Positions 15,301-25,465 of a stretch of DNA of 64,000 bases are shown here, piece after piece. Location: assembly GCF_030816855.1 (NCBI RefSeq), contig NZ_JAUSYK010000001.1:1116001-1180000 (forward strand), in the 5' to 3' direction. Position numbers and translations under genes: made by a program. Under the pieces are notes generated by a model. It saw only the letters and a list, made by a program, of their open reading frames with translations. It had not been told where the DNA came from and did not search any database. This DNA is from Arthrobacter sp. B3I4 (GTDB taxonomy: Bacteria; Actinomycetota; Actinomycetes; Actinomycetales; Micrococcaceae). Numbering within the stretch: position 1 is the first letter of the stretch; each line of letters opens with the position of its first letter.

Positions 15301-16640
15301 ACCGGGGCTAGGAAGGCCAGCAGCGCGGCTGCGATCAGGATGACCCCGGCGATCAGGAACACCAGGGCGATGCCGCGCGAGGTTCCCTCGCCCAGCAGCG
15401 GGGCCAGTTGCGCGGCACCCTCGGCGGACCGTGCGTACGGGATGATCCAGACCTGGGCGATCGGTGCGATGAGGAAGGCAGTGACCGGCGCTGCCGCGGA
15501 CTCGAACGCCATCGCGAAGCCGAACACCCGGCCCTGCCGGGGCAGCGGCACCACCCGCTGGATCACCGTCTGCTCGGCGGCCTCGACAACAGGCACCAGG
15601 ACGAGGTACACCCAGATCCCCGCGACGTACAGCCATGCCCACTCCCGCAAAGTGAACACCGCACCGATGACCCCCATCAGGATCACCGCGAGGAGCATGG
15701 TGCGCAACGGGTTGCGCCCGAGCCCGAATCTGCCGACCAGCGCGCCGCCCAGGATGAAACCGGTGGCACCGAGGGCGAGGTACGCGCCCCATAGCTCCAC
15801 CGGGAACATCTCCAGGCCGTACGGGTCCATCAACGCCATGTAGACGCCGCCGATGAAGTTGTTGAATGTGGAGAACACGATCAGCGCGAACAACCCGGCC
15901 ACTGCCGCCACGGCGGCGAGGGAGCCCCGCAGGTCGAATCCGCCCTGCGCGTCCGTGGTGGCGGCGCGGACCTCCTCGGGCACCCGCAACGTCAGCACGT
16001 GGGCGAAGGCCAGCGCGGTGAGCGCCAAGGCCACCACAATGGTCCAGCCCATGCCCAGCACCCCGACCGATACACCGGAAAACACTGAGGTGACGATGAA
16101 CATCAGACCCTGCACCATGCCCACCAGCCCGTTGGCGTTGGCGCGCCGGTCCGGCTCGATGAGGATGGTGACGGTCGCGGCGAGCGCGATGTTGCGCATG
16201 TTCTCGACCACGGCGCCGAGCAGGATGATCAGCATGAAAGCCCAGAACCAAGGCCGCGTCAGATCCAGCAGTGCGTCGGCGGGAGTCAGCAGGAACAGCG
16301 CACCGGACAGCATGAACATCACCAGGGTGAAGGCGGCCGCAAAACGCATGACCGCAAGCTTGCGGTACCGGTCGACGTAGGTGCCGAAGCTGATGCTGGA
16401 CAGGGCGATCAACAGCATGTAGGCGCCGCCCACCACGCCGGTGGCGATCACGTTGCGTGTCTCCAGGTAAACCCAAAATGTCAGCGCGAACCACAGGTAA
16501 CTGGTGGTGATATTGGCCAGGCCGGTGTTCACCAGGATCCCGGTGAAGGTGCGGTACCGCTGCTCCGGGCTTCGCGCAGGGGTGTCGGCCGCGGCGGCAG
16601 CTGCGGCGGACGTCGACGGGACCGGTCCCTGCTCGGTCAT
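15216..16640 (-). CDS. MFS transporter
   Basis: Major facilitator of 474 aa with about 12 membrane segments and a poly-Ala N-terminal tail. The motif-A-like loop between TM2 and TM3 is FGTYVDRYRKLAVMR. It resembles the MFS_3/enterobactin-exporter-like group (drug or siderophore export). ATG 16638-16640 is chosen over a much longer upstream frame: TACACT on the complement (16648-16653) lies 7 nt before it, matching a leaderless start, and the upstream extension has no membrane segment and is antisense to an alpha/beta hydrolase. The substrate is unknown. The 3' end overlaps the DUF3846 gene by 85 bp on the opposite strand. Confidence 0.9.
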   Translation of the reverse strand: MTEQGPVPSTSAAAAAAADTPARSPEQRYRTFTGILVNTGLANITTSYLWFALTFWVYLETRNVIATGVVGGAYMLLIALSSISFGTYVDRYRKLAVMRFAAAFTLVMFMLSGALFLLTPADALLDLTRPWFWAFMLIILLGAVVENMRNIALAATVTILIEPDRRANANGLVGMVQGLMFIVTSVFSGVSVGVLGMGWTIVVALALTALAFAHVLTLRVPEEVRAATTDAQGGFDLRGSLAAVAAVAGLFALIVFSTFNNFIGGVYMALMDPYGLEMFPVELWGAYLALGATGFILGGALVGRFGLGRNPLRTMLLAVILMGVIGAVFTLREWAWLYVAGIWVYLVLVPVVEAAEQTVIQRVVPLPRQGRVFGFAMAFESAAAPVTAFLIAPIAQVWIIPYARSAEGAAQLAPLLGEGTSRGIALVFLIAGVILIAAALLAFLAPVYRRVSASYAGVGADVSATAETGSPSSD

Positions 16641-16744
16641 GGGTCCCAGTGTAGTGAGGACAGGCCGGTGTGGACATGCCTCCGTCCTTCCGCCGCGGGG
16701 ATAGCCGGCGCCGGGATTACGGCAGGGCACCCACGGCGGCGCGC

Positions 16745-17638
16745 CTAGCCCACGAGACTCAGCACGGCCTGCGCGAATGCACCCGGGTCCTCCTGCGGCA
16801 CGTTGTGCCCGACGCCCGGGAGCAGGACCTCGCGGTACGGGCCCGTGAAATGGTCCCGCCCGGTTGCCGCCGGCGGGCCGCCGATGCCGTCGTCCCCGCT
16901 CTCCAGCACGACCGTCGGGACGGGAATGGCCGGCTGGCGGGAGATCAGCTCCTCGAGGTGCCGGTACAGGGGATCGCCGTCGGCCAGGCCATAACGGTGG
17001 CGGTAGGAGTGGACGACGACGTCGACGAAGTCCGGATTGTGCAGGCTGGGGGCGCTTGCGGGAAACGCCCCACGTGCCGCGGCCCAGGAGGGCGACCAGG
17101 TGCGCCAGAGCAGCTCGCACAGGTCGTCCCGGTTGCGTTCCAGCCCACGGCGTCCCCGCTCGGAGTGGAAGTAGTACTGATACCAGTAGCTGCGTTCCCA
17201 TTCCGGGTCCACGGGCTCGCCTGATGTCGCGAGGTTGTGCATGTTGTAGCCGTTGACCGTGACCAGGCCGCGCACGCGTCCGGGTTCCAAAGCCGCCACG
17301 ATGCACGCGGCCCGGCCGCCCCAGTCGTACCCGGCAACGACTGCCTGCCCGACAACGAGCGCATCCATGAAGTCAAGCAAATCCTGCGCGAGCGCCCCCT
17401 GCTGTCCGGAGCGCATCGTCGTGTCGTCGAGGAAACGGGTGGGGCCGAAGCCGCGAAGGTACGGCACCAGCACGAAGGCGCCCTGGGCGGCGAGGAGCGG
17501 GGCGACGTCGTCGAAGGCCCGCACGTCATACGGGAACCCGTGGAGGAGGATCACCGGCGTCCCGCGGGGATCGCCCGCTGATTCGTAGCCGATCTCCAGG
17601 ACGGGGGTCTTGGTGCGGCCGAAGGATGCATAGCTCAT
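16745..17638 (-). CDS. Alpha/beta hydrolase, epoxide hydrolase/dehalogenase-like
   Basis: Cytoplasmic hydrolase of 297 aa. The oxyanion segment is LLHGFPYDVRAF and the nucleophile elbow is GYDWGG, with Asp as the nucleophile. This is the pattern of epoxide hydrolases and haloalkane dehalogenases rather than Ser esterases. A catalytic His lies in VLLPGVGHNVPQEDP near the C-terminus, and the acid candidate lies in VLESGDDG. ATG 17636-17638 is preferred because GAAGGA lies 9 nt before it; an in-frame ATG six codons upstream would bury that site inside the gene. The natural substrate is unknown. It is transcribed alone, divergent from a small membrane protein. Confidence 0.88.
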   Translation of the reverse strand: MSYASFGRTKTPVLEIGYESAGDPRGTPVILLHGFPYDVRAFDDVAPLLAAQGAFVLVPYLRGFGPTRFLDDTTMRSGQQGALAQDLLDFMDALVVGQAVVAGYDWGGRAACIVAALEPGRVRGLVTVNGYNMHNLATSGEPVDPEWERSYWYQYYFHSERGRRGLERNRDDLCELLWRTWSPSWAAARGAFPASAPSLHNPDFVDVVVHSYRHRYGLADGDPLYRHLEELISRQPAIPVPTVVLESGDDGIGGPPAATGRDHFTGPYREVLLPGVGHNVPQEDPGAFAQAVLSLVG

Positions 17639-17786
17639 GGTGCCGGGTCCTTCCACTCAATGCGGTGAGGCCAAGACTACTGGGCGCAGCCCCCGGGTCC
17701 TTGGGGGGCCAGGGGCGAACCCCGGCCCCGATGCCGTGCAAGGATAAGAAACCTGGGTATGGGACTGTCAGGACAGCGAGGTAAGC

Positions 17787-18116
17787 GTGGATTGGCTGCG
17801 GATCTGGTTCGACCTGGCCGGTGGCAGCTTCCTGGCCAGTGCGGTGCTCGGACTGGGCGTGGCACTGAAATGGTTTCAGACCGGCGGGTTCCGGTGGGTC
17901 CACCATGCACTGTTCACGGTCACCTGCGTCCTGGCCGCCGTCGCTGCCAGTTCCCTGTTCTGGTCCTCGAGCCCGGCCGGCTGGTTCCTGCTGCCGGCCG
18001 CTGTCCCGCTGGCGGCGCTGCCCGCCGTCGGGTCCTCAAACATCACCCGGCACGCCGCGCTGGCCGCGGCAGCCGCCCCATTCTTTCTTGTCAGTCTGCT
18101 CGTCGCCTGGAGGTAG
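17787..18116 (+). CDS. Small integral membrane protein, unknown
   Basis: A 109-aa protein starting at GTG 17787 after GAGG. It is almost entirely hydrophobic, with about four predicted membrane helices (residues 8-27, 36-58, 65-83 and 89-107). I recognise no motif. It ends 3 bp before the nitroreductase-family gene, so the two are co-transcribed and probably linked in function. A membrane partner or accessory for the FMN enzyme is possible. Confidence 0.65.
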   Translation: MDWLRIWFDLAGGSFLASAVLGLGVALKWFQTGGFRWVHHALFTVTCVLAAVAASSLFWSSSPAGWFLLPAAVPLAALPAVGSSNITRHAALAAAAAPFFLVSLLVAWR

Positions 18117-18119
18117 TGC

Positions 18120-18917
18120 ATGGAGTTTCTAGATGTTGTTTTCAACCGGAAGACCACCAACGGGCCCTTTCTGCCGGACAAAGTCAGCGAAGAACACCAG
18201 CAACTGCTGATGAAGGTGGCTGCGGCGGCGCCGTCGCAGTTCAACAGCCAGCCGTGGCGGTTTGTGCTCATTGAGGAGCGCGAGACCATCGACAGGATCG
18301 CTGAAATCAGCGGGGCCAGCATGACCAAAGTGATGGCCGAGGGGACCTTCTTCGAGCGCTACAAGAAGTACTTCCGCTTCAGCCGTGACGAGATGGAGGA
18401 GAAGCGCAGCGGGATGCTTTTCGACCAGTTGCCGGCGCTGCTGCGACCGTTCACGAAGAGGGTGTTCACGCCGTCGGGGCAGTCACTGATGAATAGGCTG
18501 CGGGTTCCGCGGACCCTGGGCGAGGAAAACCGCAAACTGGTGGCGGGCTCGCCGCTGCTGGTGGGGGTGCTGCTGGACCGTGCCGAGTACCGGCCGGGGC
18601 AGCTCTCGGCCTTCTACTCCGTCTTCAGCATGGGCGCGGCAATGGAGAACCTCTGGCTGACCACTGTGGAGCTCGGGATGGGCATCCAATTTGTGTCCTT
18701 CCCGATGGAGGCGCCGGAGAACTGGAAGCGCATCGAGGAACTGCTGCAGGTTCCGGCGGACCTTGAGCTGATGGCCGTGTACCGCCTGGGTTATCTGCCG
18801 GAAACCCAGAGGCGGCCGGCCATCGACTGGTCCAGCCGGGAGCGGAAGCGGATCTCCCAATACGTCTTCCGCGGAACCTGCGCCGTTCCCCAGTCCGGGT
18901 GGGACGGGCCTTCTTAA
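18120..18917 (+). CDS. Nitroreductase family FMN protein
   Basis: A 265-aa flavoprotein-type nitroreductase. The FMN-binding N-terminal pattern [20 protein letters not shown] (Ser, Asn, Gln, Pro-Trp-Arg) and the central [18 protein letters not shown] are diagnostic of the family. An insert rich in basic residues (about 55-125) distinguishes it from classical NfsB enzymes. The reaction is probably NAD(P)H-dependent reduction of a nitro or quinone compound, or flavin-dependent dehalogenation or dehydrogenation, but the substrate is unknown. The ATG follows the stop of the membrane-protein gene by 3 bp, and the end of that gene (CTGGAGGTAG) supplies the ribosome site. Confidence 0.9.
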   Translation: MEFLDVVFNRKTTNGPFLPDKVSEEHQQLLMKVAAAAPSQFNSQPWRFVLIEERETIDRIAEISGASMTKVMAEGTFFERYKKYFRFSRDEMEEKRSGMLFDQLPALLRPFTKRVFTPSGQSLMNRLRVPRTLGEENRKLVAGSPLLVGVLLDRAEYRPGQLSAFYSVFSMGAAMENLWLTTVELGMGIQFVSFPMEAPENWKRIEELLQVPADLELMAVYRLGYLPETQRRPAIDWSSRERKRISQYVFRGTCAVPQSGWDGPS

Positions 18918-18923
18918 GCCGGT

Positions 18924-19730
18924 TCAGTCGTTCCGGTCATGCACCCCCGCGAGCCAGTCAACGATCAGGGCTTGAGCCAGGGCGGGCTGCTCATGCAGCA
19001 GCGCGTGGCCGGCATGGTCGAGGACAGCGAACGTGCAGCGGGGGTAGTGCCGGGCCAGGTCCGCCGGACCGGAGTAGCCCGCGGTTGAGTCCTGCCGTCC
19101 GGCCAGAATGAGGGCGGGATGAGGGTAGGGGTTCCCGGTTTCCGGGTGCCGCAGTTCCCAGCGGGAAAAGATCCGCATCAGGGCAGCTTCATCAACAAGG
19201 GGTACTGCCGGAGCCACAAGATCACGGAACCGGCTCAGCGTTTCAGGGGTTTGGATAACGAAGTAGCCCCGGTACGAAGCCTCGAGTTCCGGGCCGAGGT
19301 CGATGGCCAGGTCGGCGGACGACACCAGGACCTCGTGGTCGGGCACGTTGCGGGTCTGGGCACCGATCGGGCAGACCAGCGCAAGCCCGATCACCTGCTC
19401 GGGCCGGTGTTGCGCAATGGCACGGGCCAGGTACCCGCCGTAGGAGTGGCCCAGGACAAGAAGCGGTTCAGACCCGACGACGTCGTCAATGAAGTCGAGT
19501 AGAACCTCCACGACTTCATCGTTGCTGGCAACCGTCTCGGGCGCCGGGGTCCGGCCCATTCCCGGCAGGTCCGGATAGAGCCGCCGGAAGCCAGAAGCGG
19601 CACTGAACATCGGCTCGAGGGCGCCGGCGACTTCGCGGTGGTCCACACCGGCACCGTGCAACGCCAAAACCGGCGTACCGCTGCCGAATTCGGCGTAATG
19701 CACAGTCACTCCGCGGACCGTGGCCTCCAT
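18924..19730 (-). CDS. Alpha/beta hydrolase (serine type)
   Basis: A 268-aa hydrolase with the complete Ser-hydrolase triad pattern: oxyanion region VLALHGAGVDHRE, nucleophile elbow VLGHSYGGYLA, acid in LAGRQDSTAGYSG and His in LDHAGHALLHEQP. It probably acts on a small ester or C-C bond in the cytoplasm. TACACT on the complement (19737-19742) lies 6 nt before the ATG, indicating a leaderless transcript. It ends 6 bp from the nitroreductase-family gene (convergent). No substrate clue comes from the neighbours. Confidence 0.9.
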   Translation of the reverse strand: MEATVRGVTVHYAEFGSGTPVLALHGAGVDHREVAGALEPMFSAASGFRRLYPDLPGMGRTPAPETVASNDEVVEVLLDFIDDVVGSEPLLVLGHSYGGYLARAIAQHRPEQVIGLALVCPIGAQTRNVPDHEVLVSSADLAIDLGPELEASYRGYFVIQTPETLSRFRDLVAPAVPLVDEAALMRIFSRWELRHPETGNPYPHPALILAGRQDSTAGYSGPADLARHYPRCTFAVLDHAGHALLHEQPALAQALIVDWLAGVHDRND

Positions 19731-19779
19731 CCAGACAGTGTAGAACGCCGGGTCTGCGCCCGTCCCGCGGTACCGGCCG

Positions 19780-21559
19780 CTAGCGGCTGCTCACTTTCCC
19801 GAACAGCCTCGCAAGGGGCGCGAGCACGATTGGCCGGGCGGCGAACCAGCCGGCCGCGGTGAGAGCGATGGCGGCTGCGAAGAGCCAAAACCCAACCCAG
19901 TTCACCTCGTCGGTGCCCGCGAACATGTGGTTCAGGTTCCGCAGCGCCCCGGTCGCGAAGACCAGGAACACGTGGATGAGGATGAACAGCACGAAGAACA
20001 GCATCGTCGGGAAGTGCAGCGCACGGGCGGCCTCCACCGGGTAGATCCGGTTCAGCGTCTTCGCGTCCTTGGGCCAGAACTCGCTCATCCGCGCCCCCGT
20101 GACCGCCGCGATCGGGGCCGCGATGAACACCACGATGAAGTACATGAGCTGCTGCAGGCTGTTGTAGTTGACCCAGCCGGTCTCCACCGGCCAACTGAGC
20201 GTCATGTACTGCAGCAGTGCCGACGCCGCGTTGGGGAAAACCTCCCAGCTGGTCGGCACGATCCGCATCCAGTGCCCGGACGAGAACAGCAACACCGCGA
20301 AGATCAGCCCATTAGCCAGCCACAGGATGTCGAGGCTCTGGTGCAGCCACAGCGTGATGCTGATTTTCTTGCCGCCGCGTTTCGGCGTCCAATAGGCGGG
20401 CGGCTTCTGCTGGGTGCGCACCTGGTAGCCGGAGCGGATGATGAGCACCATCAGGAAGATGTTCAGGAAGTGTGTCCATTGCGCCCCACCAGGGGAAGCC
20501 CGGCTGGGCCGCCGCGGGTAGCTCATAGGTGCCGGGGTAGCGGCGGAGGAACTCCGCCGCGCCTGGCAGCGTGGTGACACCGCGCGCTGCGAGCACCAAA
20601 ATCCCGGCGGCGACAATGGCGCCCAGCGCAAGGAGTACGGCCCGCGTGATCCACTGGCCCAGGGTGCGCGAACCGTAGAGCTTTGCCTTGGGCTGGGGCT
20701 GCTTGGGCTGTTGGACGGCGGCGGCAGGCGCTTTGGGAGTCTCAGCCTTTTCGACGACGGCGGCAGCGGGCGTTTCGGGCTTTTCGACGACGGCGGCGGG
20801 GGCTTCCGACGGTGCCGGTGCGCCCGCGGTTAGCGACGGTTCCGCCTGTGCCGGGACGACGTCGGCGGCCGGCGCGATCCTCGCGGCGGCTGGTGCAGCT
20901 GCGGGCGGAGCGGCAACTCCGGCGGGGGCTTGCGCCGATGCAGGTGCCGGAGTAGGTGCTGGTCCCGGCGCAGGGGCGGCAACCGTCGGAGCGAAGCCGG
21001 CCGGCGGCCACGGCTCGCCCCCGGCAACCCGCGGAAGGCCGCGCCGCAGCGCGGTGGCGCCCGGCGTCGTTGTTTCCGGTGCGGTGTCGGGAGTGACCGG
21101 GGCCGGCAGCGGCGCCGGCGCCGCCTCCTCCGCAGCAACGGTTGCAGGCGCAACCGGCGCGGGCACCGGCCTCGCCGGCCGGGGGACGGTATCGGCAACG
21201 GGAGGGTCAGCCGGTGCCACCGTCGGCAGTGAAACCTCACCTGCGGGCGGCCACGGCTCGCCGCCCGGCACCCGCGGGAGACCGCGGCGAAGCTGCCGGC
21301 CGGCCGCGCCCGCTTTCGCCTCAGGGGCGTCGGTCGCGGCGGCGGTCGCTGCGGGAACGCCGGGGGACGGGACCTCTACCGGCACAGACACCGCCGTCAC
21401 TTGCTGCGCTACATCGGCCGCAGCGGGAGCGGCATTGGGGGCCGCAGCGGGAGCGGCAGTGGAAACAAAACGCTCGGGCGCATCGCCGGCCGGCGGCCAG
21501 GGTTCGCCGCCCGGCACGCGCGGCAGGCCCCGCCGAAGAAACCCGGACTGAGTTGCCAT
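19780..21559 (-). pseudogene. Cytochrome b561/b6-like membrane protein with N-terminal Pro/Ala repeats (one-base frameshift)
   Basis: The gene starts at ATG 21557-21559, 2 bp after etfA. Residues 1-290 are Pro/Ala/Val-rich and carry three copies of [17 protein letters not shown] at about residues 9-25, 91-107 and 172-188 (period about 82). A first membrane helix follows (ITRAVLLALGAIVAAGILVL), then cytochrome b561-like helices with candidate haem histidines in WTHFLNIFLMVLI, LHQSLDILWL, ALHFPTMLFFV and LIHVFLVF. The frame breaks at the G4 run complementary to 20484-20487. Removing one G gives WWAQWTHFLN and joins the two halves into one protein. It probably passes electrons between the membrane and the adjacent ETF. 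It is either a one-base sequencing error or a recent knockout. Confidence 0.8.
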
Positions 21560-21561
21560 CG

Positions 21562-22545
21562 CTACTTCTTCCGGGCCTCGAGGGCGCTAATCAGCTGGGG
21601 GACCACCTTGAAGACGTCGCCCACCACGCCGAAGTCGGCGATCTCGAAGATCGGCGCGTCGGCGTCCTTGTTCACGGCCACGATGGTCTTGGCTGTCTGC
21701 ATGCCGGCCCGGTGCTGGATCGCACCGGAAATGCCCAGGGCGATATACAGCTGCGAGGACACGGATACCCCGGTCTGGCCCACTTGGTGCGCGTGCGGGA
21801 TGTAGCCGGCGTCGACGGCGGCACGCGAGGCGCCCACGGCGGCGCCCAGCGTGTCGGCCAGCTGTTCAACGAGGGCGAACTGTTCTTTGGAGGCCAGGCC
21901 CCGGCCACCGGCAACAACCTTCGCTGCGCCGCGCAGTTCCGGCCGGGTGGCGACGGCTGTCTCCTCGTCGAATGAATCAATCCGTGCGGCCGGTTTTCCG
22001 GACGGTGTCACGGAGAGGGTCTCCGACGTTTCCGGCTGGGCCTCGGCCCGGGCCTCGACGGCGCCCTGACGAATGGTGATCACCGGCGGCCCGAAGGTCG
22101 CCGTCGAGGTCACGTTGTACGCGCCCCCGTACACCGAGTGGTTGGCTACGACGCCCTCTTCATCACGGGAGACGCCGACCGCATCGACGCAGACCGCCGT
22201 CCGCGTCCGGGCTGCATACCGGCCCGCGAGGTCGCGGCCGTCCAGGGAATGTGAAAGCAGGATTGCGTCCGGCTGCACCTGTTCCGCGGCGGAGGCAAGC
22301 GCATCGACGCCCGGGACGCCCAGAACGGCAGGATCCGGAGTCTCGGCGATCAGGACGCGAACGGCACCCAGAGACGCGGCTTCCGCGGCGGCGGCCTTTC
22401 CGGCGCCGGGTGCGGCCAGGACCAAGGCAACAGGGGTGCCGGCTCCAGCGGCAGCGCCGAACAGTCCGGCGGCCGCTTGCTCGAGTTCACCGGAAGCCCG
22501 GGCTTCGACGACGACGAGGATGGCGTTTTGAGGAAATTCAGTCAT
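21562..22545 (-). CDS. etfA: Electron transfer flavoprotein subunit alpha
   Basis: FAD-binding subunit of ETF (327 aa), which accepts electrons from acyl-CoA and other dehydrogenases. The C-terminal FAD domain is intact, including [45 protein letters not shown] and [17 protein letters not shown]. The N-terminal domain (about 1-190) is typical. It follows etfB by 12 bp and precedes the cytochrome b561-like gene by 2 bp, so all three form one transcription unit. In sarcosine or fatty-acid catabolism ETF would hand electrons to the membrane; the third gene suggests a dedicated membrane outlet here. Confidence 0.97.
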   Translation of the reverse strand: MTEFPQNAILVVVEARASGELEQAAAGLFGAAAGAGTPVALVLAAPGAGKAAAAEAASLGAVRVLIAETPDPAVLGVPGVDALASAAEQVQPDAILLSHSLDGRDLAGRYAARTRTAVCVDAVGVSRDEEGVVANHSVYGGAYNVTSTATFGPPVITIRQGAVEARAEAQPETSETLSVTPSGKPAARIDSFDEETAVATRPELRGAAKVVAGGRGLASKEQFALVEQLADTLGAAVGASRAAVDAGYIPHAHQVGQTGVSVSSQLYIALGISGAIQHRAGMQTAKTIVAVNKDADAPIFEIADFGVVGDVFKVVPQLISALEARKK

Positions 22546-22557
22546 GTCGGCAGTCCC

Positions 22558-23334
22558 TTACGCCAGTCGGTTTTCGATCAGGAAATTGGCAAGCTTCTCA
22601 CCGGCGTCGCCCTCGTCAACGATCTTGACCCCCGCGGCCCGCGGCGGCTTCTCTGCAACGGCCAGCATGATGGACCGCGCGGTGTCCGGGTCGTCGGCTG
22701 TCACACCCAGGTCCGCGAGGTTCAGCGTCTCCAGCGGCTTCTTCTTAGCGGCCATAATGCCCTTGAAGTTCGGGAAACGCGGCCCGGGTAGCGCCTCGGT
22801 AATGGAAATGACGGCAGGCAGGGAGGCAGAGACCTGCTGCACACCTGACTCGACTACCCTGGTGCCGGACACCCCGCCTTCGTTGATCTCGACTGAACTC
22901 AGCCCGGAAACCAGCGGCACGTCCAGTAATTCCGCCACCATTGCCGGCATCATGCCGCCGGAACCGTCGGTGGAAGCGTTCCCGGCGACCACCAGGTCGA
23001 ACCCGGCGCGGCGGATCGCTGCGGCCAGGGTCTCGGCGGTCAGGCCAAGGTCCGCACCGCGAAGCGCCTCGTCACAGATGTGGATGGCGCTTCCCGCGCC
23101 CATCGCAAGGCCTTTCCGTATCGTCGCCGTGGCGCCGTCGGGGGCCAGCGAGAGGACGACGACGTCGGTGCCCTGGTTCGCGTCCGCGTAAGCCAGCGCC
23201 AGCTCCAGGGCCCGCTCACAGATCTCATCAATGACGATCTCGCTGGCGTCCCGGTCAGCGAGGCCCGTTTCGAGGCTCAATTTTCGGTCCCCGTAGGTAT
23301 CGGGGACTTCCTTGACGAGGACAACGATCTTCAT
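22558..23334 (-). CDS. etfB: Electron transfer flavoprotein subunit beta
   Basis: AMP/FAD-binding partner of EtfA (258 aa). It opens MKIVVLVKEVPDTYGDRKLS and shows the ETF-beta core VIDEICERALELALAY, VVVAGNASTDGSGGMMPAM and the recognition-loop end FPNFKGIMAAKKKPLETL that docks partner dehydrogenases. It is the first gene of the etfB-etfA-cytochrome unit, preceded by GGAAGAGCC. The promoter should lie between 23335 and 23470, next to the bidirectional-looking hairpin at 23474-23516. Confidence 0.97.
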   Translation of the reverse strand: MKIVVLVKEVPDTYGDRKLSLETGLADRDASEIVIDEICERALELALAYADANQGTDVVVLSLAPDGATATIRKGLAMGAGSAIHICDEALRGADLGLTAETLAAAIRRAGFDLVVAGNASTDGSGGMMPAMVAELLDVPLVSGLSSVEINEGGVSGTRVVESGVQQVSASLPAVISITEALPGPRFPNFKGIMAAKKKPLETLNLADLGVTADDPDTARSIMLAVAEKPPRAAGVKIVDEGDAGEKLANFLIENRLA

Positions 23335-23473
23335 TGATGGCTCTTCCTGTGGCGGGCATGCCGCCGGAGGGGGACATGGCTAATCTCCCTAGAGTCTACG
23401 AAAGAGCGGCCCTGCCCGGCTGACCGGACCCGTGTCGCCAACGGATGTGCCACGCGCCGCGCCTCCGGCAACA

Positions 23474-23516
23474 GGAAAGGTCCTCCGCTTCCCTTCCAGG
23501 CTGCGGAGGACCTTCC
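23474..23516 (-). terminator. Hairpin terminator after the SLH-protein gene
   Basis: AAGGTCCTCCGC (23477-23488) pairs perfectly over 12 bp with GCGGAGGACCTT (23503-23514), and two more G-C pairs extend beyond a one-base bulge. It lies 26 bp past the stop of the leftward SLH gene. The loop is 14 nt, and no long T-run is present, as is usual in high-G+C actinobacteria. Confidence 0.7.
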
Positions 23517-23541
23517 GGTCGGCTGCTGTTGCGGCGCCAGA

Positions 23542-25465
23542 CTAGGCCGGGGGGTACTTCATCCGGTAGATGAAGGCCGCGGACTGGTCGCGCTGGACGC
23601 CCCACTCCGGACGGAACACGACGTTGCCGCCGCCGAGGTCCCAACCGGTGGTGATGTGCCGCTCCGCCAACCAGGAGATCTGCTTATAGAAGGTATGCCA
23701 GGTGGGAACGTCCGAGAACATGGACGTTGCGGGAGCGACATACTCCGGTGAACCAGCGGCCCGGTACAGGAATGCGGCCATCTGGTCGCGGAGGACAACC
23801 TGCGTCGGACGGAATGTGACGACGCCGTTGCCCTCATCCCAACCGGTCGTAATCTTCTGGTCTGCCAGCCAGGAAATCTCCTTGTAGAAGGTGCGCCAAG
23901 TCGGGACGTCCGCGAACTTTGACACCGCAGGCGGGGTGTAGTCCGGCGACCCGGCCCGACGGTAGAGGAACGCTGCCATCTGGTCCCCGCTGGACCTCCC
24001 AGGAAGGCTGGAACAACACGGTGCCGTCGCCCTGCTCCCAGCCCGTGGTGATCTTCCGGTCTGCCAGCCAGGCGATTTCCTTGTAGAAGGTGTGCCAGGT
24101 CGCCACATCCGCAAACGGAGACACGGCCGGCGGGGTGTAGGGCGGGTCGCCGAGCGTCCGGTAGGCGAACCAGTAACGCTTGGTGGCCTCGTTGCTTGCC
24201 AGCACCACCAGGCCGGTTGTGCTGTTGACGCTCTGCTTGCTGGTGGTCACGTCGTTCATACTTGCGGACGCGCTGTCCTCGATGATCGGCGTGCCGCGGC
24301 CCTTTGAAAAGACCGGGTTGTCCATGGAAGCGGTCTTCTCGTAGATCGCGCCGGGCGTTCCGGAGAAGTCGCAGCTCTGCACATCGGATGCCGGTCCTGT
24401 GTGGAAGGCATGGATGGTGTTCGACTCAGTATCGAGGACGATCTGGGGGCGGGTCACGCAGTCGTCCACCGTGGCAATGGTCGAGGACGTAAACGCTCCG
24501 GTCCCGGGCTTGAAGACCAGCAACATAAGCTCCGCCGCGCTCTGCTCGCCGGCGGTGTTGTTGTAGCTGGTCTTGATGGCAGCGAAGACGCGGCCGGAAC
24601 GGTCGGACTGTAGGGTTTTGACGCTCACGTGGTCGTCGGCGACTTGGTTGCCCTTCACAGCGTCCTGGGCCTTCCACGAGGACGAAGCCGTGGGGCTGGT
24701 GCCGTCGGTGTGGGTCGCCCACCGTACGGCTCCGGTGAGCTGGTCGCTCCACATCACCCCGATTTTGTTGCTGCCGTAGGCGACGATCGCCGAGATGTCG
24801 TCCGGGGCCAGGTTCGGGTTGGAGACGGGCAGCACGAAGGGCGTAAGCCAGCCCGTGCCACCGGGCGCGGAGCGATTAACGTAAACCTTGCTGGTGTAAC
24901 CGTCCGTCGCGTTCCAGGCGACCTGCGTCCAGGTGGCCCAGATTGCCCCGGTGCTGTCCTTGTCGATCGTCATCGACTCACTGCTGTTGTTCGTGATGAC
25001 GGTCGGAAAGCCGCTGTCCAGCGTGTACTTTCCGCCGGCGTAGCTGTAGCGGTAAAGCCTGGCCTGTCCTGGATCTGACTGCACCGGTGTGGTATCACCC
25101 GAGACTGCGGCAACATGTGATGCGATGTACAAGTGGGTGCCGTCCCACATGGTGTCCGCGAGGGTCGTGGCGCGGGTGTCGTTGGTGACCCCGGTGCTGA
25201 CCCAGGTCTTGGACGGAACGTCGAGGCGGTGGATGGTCCAGCCAGTGCCGGTGGTCCACATGTCCGCCCACCAGGAACCGTCATTCCACCAGAGCTTGCT
25301 CTGTGGTTTGTCGGAGGTCGGCGGGTTGTTAACCCCGGCATAGCTGGCGCCGGGATAACCGGAATCGGAAGCTGCGGTGGCGGTGCTGGTGCTCCCCAGG
25401 ACGAACCCGGCCAGCACCATCGCTGCGGTCAGGACCTGGCTGAGCCAGCGGACGGTACGTTTCAT
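23542..25465 (-). pseudogene. Secreted protein with three C-terminal S-layer-homology-like repeats (one-base frameshift)
   Basis: Starts at ATG 25463-25465. Residues 1-32 are a Sec signal peptide ending STATA. A large ectodomain of about 420 residues follows, rich in Trp/Asp/Thr and resembling sialidase/beta-propeller-type secreted proteins of Arthrobacter (for example KLWWNDGSWWADMWTTGTGW). The C-terminus holds three SLH-like modules with the pattern FADVxTWHTFYKEIxWLADRKITTGW...DQMAAFLYR, which anchor proteins to cell-wall polymers. Between the first and second modules the frame breaks: CAG-CGG-GGA-CCA should be CAG-CGG-GAC-CAG. The extra base lies in the C4 run at 23985-23988. Removing it gives QRDQMAAFLYRRAGS and restores a full-length protein of about 640 aa ending at 23542. 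Confidence 0.8.

Noticed and set aside
14464..16677. 737-codon minus-strand frame
   Set aside because: Overlaps the MFS gene in another frame; no family resemblance.
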